A stretch of 33,249 nucleotides of DNA, taken from NCBI GenBank assembly GCA_025057315.1, contig JANWXW010000057.1, positions 1 to 33,249 on the forward strand. The letters are read 5' to 3'. Each line of letters begins with the position of its first letter. Position 1 is the stretch's first letter. The notes beneath the pieces are model-generated. The model saw nothing but the letters and a program-made list of their open reading frames with translations, ran no database searches and was not told where the DNA came from. Below are positions 29,121-33,249 of this stretch, piece after piece. A program made the position numbers and the translations under genes. The DNA is from Myxococcota bacterium. GTDB lineage: Bacteria > Myxococcota_A > Polyangia > Palsa-1104 > JAEUJZ01.

Positions 29121-30512
29121 ATGCGGCATGGTCCCAGGGATGTCGCGCGACGCGTGCTGCAGCGTGTAGAGGAGGGTGCTTACGCGACCCTGACGCTTGA
29201 GGCAGAGATCGGCCGCGCTGCGCTGTCGGCGCGGGACCGGGCCCTGTGCACCGAGCTGGTCTATGGGGTCCTACGGCAACGCCTGCGGCTGGACCGGGCG
29301 CTGGCCGCCTATGCACCGCGGGGCCTGGAGACGCTCGATGCATGGATGCGGAACGTGCTGCGCCTGGCTGCCTACCAGATTCTGTTTTTGCGCACGCCAG
29401 CATATGCCGCGGTCAACGATGCTGTGGGGGCTATGCGACGACTCCGCGGCGAGCGCATGGCGGGGTTTGCCAACGCCTTGCTGCGGCGCCTGGTGCAGCA
29501 GGGGGAACCACCGCTGCTGGACGACCCACAGGACCCCGAGGGGTCGCTGTCCCTGTCGTTGTCCCTGCCGCGGTGGCTGGTCAGAGATGCGCTGCGGCGC
29601 TTTGGTCACGATGAGGCGCTGCGATTTCTGCAGTCGCTCAATCGCCCCGCACCGACTTGGCTGCGACTCAACCTGCTTCGCGGTGGGCGCGAGGATGCGC
29701 TCCGCGCCCTACAGGCCGAGGGGGCCATTGTGCACCCCAGCGAGCGCCTGCCAGAGGCGGTACGGGTCAAAGGCGGAGAGGTTTTTCGCGGACAGGCCTA
29801 CCGGGCGGGTTGGTTCACGGCGCAAGATCTTGGTGCCCAGCTGGTCTCCCGCCTGGCCTGTGCCGGTGGGCTGCCCCCAGGGCCTCTGTTGGATGCCTGC
29901 TGCGGCATCGGCGGTAAGACCACCCATCTTTGTATGCTTACAGCAAACCAAGTGGACATCGATGGCGCCGATCGCTCTGCACAAAAACTGGCGCTGTGCC
30001 GCGAGCACGCCGAGCGGCTGGGCTGCGCCCGCCTGCGCACGCTGGAGTGCGATCTGACCGACTCCACAGCACCATTGCGTCCGGCGTATGCTCTGGTGCT
30101 CCTGGATGCTCCGTGCACCGGCTTGGGCGTGCTGCGCCGCCATCCAGAGGCCCGCTGGCGCTTGGAACCCGGGCGGGTCGTGGAGCTGGCTCGGCTGCAA
30201 GCGCGTCTGCTCGAGGCACTGGCCAGCCGGGTCATGCCTGGCGGGGTGCTGGTCTATGCGGTGTGCAGCTATCTGGACGAGGAGGGGCCGGCTCAGGTGG
30301 CAGCCTTTTTGGCGCGACACAGCGACTTTGTGCTGGACCCCCCGCCGCCGGATGAGGTGCTGTCGGGCCTGCTGTCAGGCAATGGATCAGGGAACACAGC
30401 CGCTTCGCTGTACACCTGGCCCCACCGCGACGATGCAGACGGGTTCTATGCCGTCCGCCTGCGTCGGCGTCATGGGTCTTCGAGCTCCTCCACCTGCTCC
30501 GTGTCCCAGTAG
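29121..30512 (+). CDS. rsmB: 16S rRNA (cytosine-967-C5) methyltransferase
   Basis: The 463-residue protein has an NusB-like N-terminal domain (about 1-140: DVARRVLQRVEEGAYATLTL, LRLAAYQILFLRTPAYAAVN) and a Rossmann methyltransferase domain: LLDACCGIGGKTTH (near 257) binds S-adenosylmethionine, LDAPCTGLGVLRRHPE carries Cys332 and VYAVCSYLDEEG Cys382, the two cysteines of the RNA m5C methyltransferase mechanism. It methylates C967 of 16S rRNA during ribosome maturation. The C-terminal tail is Ser/Thr-rich and overlaps the convergent HNH gene by 43 bases. Assignment as RsmB rather than a paralogue rests on the NusB-like domain. Confidence 0.94.
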   Translation: MRHGPRDVARRVLQRVEEGAYATLTLEAEIGRAALSARDRALCTELVYGVLRQRLRLDRALAAYAPRGLETLDAWMRNVLRLAAYQILFLRTPAYAAVNDAVGAMRRLRGERMAGFANALLRRLVQQGEPPLLDDPQDPEGSLSLSLSLPRWLVRDALRRFGHDEALRFLQSLNRPAPTWLRLNLLRGGREDALRALQAEGAIVHPSERLPEAVRVKGGEVFRGQAYRAGWFTAQDLGAQLVSRLACAGGLPPGPLLDACCGIGGKTTHLCMLTANQVDIDGADRSAQKLALCREHAERLGCARLRTLECDLTDSTAPLRPAYALVLLDAPCTGLGVLRRHPEARWRLEPGRVVELARLQARLLEALASRVMPGGVLVYAVCSYLDEEGPAQVAAFLARHSDFVLDPPPPDEVLSGLLSGNGSGNTAASLYTWPHRDDADGFYAVRLRRRHGSSSSSTCSVSQ

Positions 30513-31078
30513 GACGCGCTGGTGGTGCTCAGAAATGGTAGCCACTGTTCCGGCAGCGCCCCGCGCGGCCGGAACACCGGAGTCCAGCGGGGCCGCACCG
30601 GCTGGCGGATAAGGCGCATGCCGGCCTCCTGGGGCGTGCGGGCCGCCTTGCGCAGGTTGCAGGGCACGCAGCAGCAGACAACGTTCTCCCAGGTCGTGCG
30701 TCCACCCCGGGAACGGGGGATCACATGGTCAAGGTTCAGCTGGGAGCGGTCTGCCTGCACGCCACAATACTGGCAGCGGTTGCCGTCGCGGGCATAGATA
30801 TGAAGGCGCGAAAAGCGTACCTGGGCGCGCGGTATCCGATCGTATAGCTGCAGCATGATGACGTAGGGAATCTGAATCACACGGCTCACGGTACGGATGA
30901 CCCGACGCTCATGCTCCACCACCGCCAGCGAGGCCCAGCTATCGAAGTCGAACAGCGAGTAATCGGGACCGATGGCCCGCGCCGCACCCACGTACAGCAG
31001 GGAGAAGGCCCGCCGCACGGAGGTTACGTGGATGGGTTGCCAGTGGCGATTTAGCACCAGGACACCGCTGTCGGTCAC
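30470..31078 (-). CDS. HNH endonuclease domain protein
   Basis: The 202-residue product has an N-terminal domain (VLNRHWQPIHVTSVRRAFSL, LLYVGAARAI) common to a widespread family of stand-alone HNH proteins, and a C-terminal HNH fold: Cys102 and Cys105 in CQYC, catalytic LDHVIPRSRGG (Asp117, His118), Asn132 in WENVV, and Cys137 and Cys140 in the second zinc pair, then NLRKA. It probably nicks or cleaves nucleic acid, but targets of this family are not established. GTG 31078 overlaps the selA stop (GTGA), so it is co-translated with selA. No restriction methylase or toxin partner is adjacent. Confidence 0.9.
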   Translation of the reverse strand: MTDSGVLVLNRHWQPIHVTSVRRAFSLLYVGAARAIGPDYSLFDFDSWASLAVVEHERRVIRTVSRVIQIPYVIMLQLYDRIPRAQVRFSRLHIYARDGNRCQYCGVQADRSQLNLDHVIPRSRGGRTTWENVVCCCVPCNLRKAARTPQEAGMRLIRQPVRPRWTPVFRPRGALPEQWLPFLSTTSASYWDTEQVEELEDP

Positions 31079-32493
31079 GCGCTCCTCCCGCTGATGACAT
31101 TGACCGCGCGACGCAGGGCCGCCGCCACCTCATCTAGCTCGCTGTCTGCCAGGGTCCGCACATCGCACAGCAAGCGCCCCTCGGCCAGGCGGGCAACAAG
31201 CGGCGGGTCGCCCTCGCGCAGCGCCGCGTGGAGCGCCTCTGGAGGGCCCAGGGACACGGCGGGCGCGACGGCAAAAGAGGGCAGCTGGCCGAGCGGCAGC
31301 GCACCACCTCCGACTACGGAACGTACCTCCAGCACCTCCACGTCCAGGCCCAGGGCCCGACACCGGGTGGCCAGCGCCTCAGCCCGAGCCCGCAGGTCGG
31401 CCTCCCCCACGGCCAGCATGCGGAGCACCGGCACCTCCTGCTTCGCGCGGCCGTCGCGGTACAGCTCCAGCGTTGCGCACAAGGCCAGCAGCGTAAGCTT
31501 GTCTGGCCGCAACGCCCGCAGCAGGGGATGGCGTCTGAGGCGGTCAATCAGGTCGCGACGACCACACAGGATGCCCGCCTGCGGGCCGCCCAGCAGCTTG
31601 TCACAGGAGAAGCTGACCAGATCACAGCCGCTGCGCACTGCCTCTGGAACCGTCCACTCCGCGGGGAGATCCGGCCGCAGCGTCCGTGGCTCGATCAGGG
31701 CGCCGGAGCCCAGGTCGCACAGGCTCAGCAGGCCCCGTTTGCGGGCACAGGACACCAGCTCCGCGAGCGGCACCTCGTGCGTGAACCCGACCATGGCGAA
31801 GTTGGAGCGGTGCACCTTGAGCAAGGCCGCGGTGCGCGGACCGATGGCGGCCTCGTAGTCAGACAGGTGGGTGCGGTTGGTGGTTCCCACCTCGCGCAGC
31901 CGCGCCCCGGATGCGCGCATCACGTCCGGGATCCGGAAACTGCCGCCAATCTCGACCAGCTCACCGCGGGAAACCACCACCTCACGCCGGGCGCAGTGGC
32001 CGCCGAGCATGAGCAGCACGGCGGCCGCATTGTTGTTGACCACCAGGTGCGCCTCTGCGCCGGTCAGGTGGGCGAGCAGCGCCTGCACGTGCTCATGCCG
32101 CGAGCCGCGACTGCCCTCATCCAGCCGGTATTCTAGGTTGCAATAGCCAGAGGCCCCGTCACGGAGCCGGGCCAGGGCGGCCTCTGCCAGGGGAGCCCGG
32201 CCCAGGTTCGTATGCAAGATCACCCCGGTGCCATTGAGCACACGGCGTAGTCCGGGCCGGCTCAGCCGCAGCACCGCCTGCTCGATGCGCGCTGCATCGA
32301 GTCTGATGCGCCTAGCCTCATCCTGCGGGGCAGACCGACCGGCGAGCAACTCTTGACGCAGCCGATCGATCTCGCCGCGCACCGCCTGCACGACGGCCCA
32401 GCGCGGCGCCTGGCCGAGAAGGCGCTGACCCAGTTCGCCTCGCAGAACCTCGTCCACCTGAGGTAGGCACCGCAGGTGTTGCAGGGCGTCCAT
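31075..32493 (-). CDS. selA: L-seryl-tRNA(Sec) selenium transferase
   Basis: This PLP enzyme converts seryl-tRNA(Sec) to selenocysteyl-tRNA using selenophosphate, so the organism probably makes selenoproteins. The 472-residue protein shows RVLNGTGVILHTNLGRAPL, NLEYRLDEGSRGSRH, VVNNNAAAVLL, VSRGELVEIGGSFRIPDVM, EVGTTNRTHLSDYE and the PLP lysine Lys299 in SCDKLLGGPQAG, all family hallmarks. ATG 32493 has AGGA six bases upstream. selB, selD and tRNA-Sec are not visible in the window, although selB often follows selA; here an HNH gene takes that place. Confidence 0.95.
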   Translation of the reverse strand: MDALQHLRCLPQVDEVLRGELGQRLLGQAPRWAVVQAVRGEIDRLRQELLAGRSAPQDEARRIRLDAARIEQAVLRLSRPGLRRVLNGTGVILHTNLGRAPLAEAALARLRDGASGYCNLEYRLDEGSRGSRHEHVQALLAHLTGAEAHLVVNNNAAAVLLMLGGHCARREVVVSRGELVEIGGSFRIPDVMRASGARLREVGTTNRTHLSDYEAAIGPRTAALLKVHRSNFAMVGFTHEVPLAELVSCARKRGLLSLCDLGSGALIEPRTLRPDLPAEWTVPEAVRSGCDLVSFSCDKLLGGPQAGILCGRRDLIDRLRRHPLLRALRPDKLTLLALCATLELYRDGRAKQEVPVLRMLAVGEADLRARAEALATRCRALGLDVEVLEVRSVVGGGALPLGQLPSFAVAPAVSLGPPEALHAALREGDPPLVARLAEGRLLCDVRTLADSELDEVAAALRRAVNVISGRSA

Positions 32494-32671
32494 GGTTCCT
32501 GGCGTAAGTATACAGAAATTGGCCTCCCGGTCGTCGCAAGCGTCGCAGCGGACCTGTAGGCAGGGAGAACTGGCCCTGCCGGCCCAGCCTGTGCTAGGCT
32601 GCTTAACCTAACCTATCCTTCCATCTTAAGAACCCTCTGGCAGACTGTCTGGACTCCAAAAGGAAGTAACC
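32494..32671. promoter_or_regulatory. Divergent selA/pckG regulatory gap
   Basis: The 178-base gap holds no gene. On the minus strand TATACT (32512-32507) is a candidate -10 for selA with no clear -35. On the plus strand TGCTAGGCT (an extended -10-like element within 32592-32600) may serve pckG. No tRNA-Sec-like cloverleaf or riboswitch was recognised. Confidence 0.3.
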
Positions 32672-33249
32672 ATGATCAGGCATGCGGGACTCAAGAGCTG
32701 GGTCGACGAGGTGGCCGCGACCACGCAACCAGACCAAATCGAGTGGTGCGACGGATCAGAGGCCGAGTATCGGCGTCTGATCGACGGCATGCTCAAAACC
32801 GGGACGCTCATTGAGCTCAACCAGGAGACACACCCTGGCTGCTACCTGCACCGTTCCCACCCCAGCGATGTTGCCCGCACCGAGCACCTGACCTTCATCT
32901 GCACGGAGTCGAGGGAAGATGCTGGCCCGACGAACAACTGGATGTCACCGGCCGAGGCACGGCAGCGGGTGTGGCCTTTGTTTCAGGGGGCCATGCGCGG
33001 CCGCACCATGTATGTGGTGCCTTACCTGATGGGCCCGGTGGGCTCGCCCATGAGCAAAGTGGGCGTCGAGATCACCGACAGCCCCTATGTGGTGGTCAAC
33101 ATGCGCACCATGACCCGCATGGGCCAGGTGGCGCTCGAACACCTGGGTAGCGACGGGTTCTTTGTCAAGGGTCTGCACTCCATTGGCGATCTGTCGCCAG
33201 AGCGGCGCTTCATTTGCCACTTCCCCAAAGAGCGCGAAATCTGGAGCGT
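32672..33249 (+). CDS. pckG: Phosphoenolpyruvate carboxykinase (GTP), N-terminal part
   Basis: The gene starts at ATG 32672 (AGGA upstream) and runs off the window with 192 codons. The product begins WVDEVAATTQPDQIEWCDGS and contains PGCYLHRSHPSDVARTEHLT, TNNWMSPAEARQRVWPLFQG, MYVVPYLMGPVGSPMSKVGV and EITDSPYVVVNMRTMTRMG, which are diagnostic of the GTP-dependent PEPCK family, not the ATP type. It interconverts oxaloacetate and phosphoenolpyruvate in gluconeogenesis. The P-loop and metal-binding residues lie beyond the edge. It diverges from selA and has no obvious partner in the window. Confidence 0.95.
   Translation, partial: MIRHAGLKSWVDEVAATTQPDQIEWCDGSEAEYRRLIDGMLKTGTLIELNQETHPGCYLHRSHPSDVARTEHLTFICTESREDAGPTNNWMSPAEARQRVWPLFQGAMRGRTMYVVPYLMGPVGSPMSKVGVEITDSPYVVVNMRTMTRMGQVALEHLGSDGFFVKGLHSIGDLSPERRFICHFPKEREIWS

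Noticed and set aside
32494..32671. tRNA-Sec gene next to selA
   Set aside because: No stretch shows a cloverleaf with UCA anticodon and TTC-loop; the gap looks like promoter sequence only.

Overview
This GC-rich, densely packed bacterial window most resembles a Myxococcota (former Deltaproteobacteria) chromosome. The strongest clues are a FrzS-like pseudo-receiver/coiled-coil protein, a pseudo-receiver/DUF4388/J-like fusion, a secreted protein with a CFI-box C-terminus and a GldF/GldG-type ABC cluster with a DUF4340 protein. No rRNA, tRNA, CRISPR array, transposase or phage gene was seen, so it looks like chromosomal backbone. The taxonomic call is inference from protein resemblance only.

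Left part (1-6063, minus strand): a tightly coupled run reads right to left as a small unknown protein, mannose-1-phosphate guanylyltransferase, phosphomannomutase/phosphoglucomutase, a HCCA-isomerase-like DsbA-fold protein, exonuclease VII large subunit, shikimate dehydrogenase, and a VKOR-family membrane protein cut by the window edge. Most junctions overlap by 4-8 bases. GDP-mannose supply is the clearest shared theme. Next (6174-9367, plus) come a monoacylglycerol-lipase-like hydrolase and glycerol kinase, a likely glyceride-to-glycerol-3-phosphate pair, then a lone ECF-type sigma factor. Convergent to it (9383-12906, minus) are a trans-sulfuration PLP enzyme, a secreted FN3/CFI-box protein and a small exported protein.

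Middle (12957-18745, plus): a small lipoprotein, the FrzS-like protein, a second lipoprotein behind a near-consensus promoter, a 124-residue protein built from two repeats, and four consecutive EutN/CcmL-family (BMC-P, pentameric microcompartment vertex) genes. The four are coupled by 1-4 base overlaps and alternate short-long-short-long. No hexameric or trimeric shell gene and no recognisable cargo enzyme lies in the window. This orphan vertex-protein array with its unknown partner is the best candidate for an undescribed system. A convergent membrane sensor histidine kinase overlaps its last gene by 44 bases.

Right part (21071-30512, plus): an ABC ATPase, a permease, a GldG-like auxiliary protein and a DUF4340 protein form a coupled export/gliding-type cluster, followed at short spacing by the pseudo-receiver/DUF4388/J-like protein, methionyl-tRNA formyltransferase (fmt) and 16S rRNA methyltransferase (rsmB). 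Convergent to rsmB are an HNH endonuclease and selA (selenocysteine synthase), which overlap by 4 bases. A GTP-type PEP carboxykinase gene (pckG), divergent from selA, runs off the right edge.
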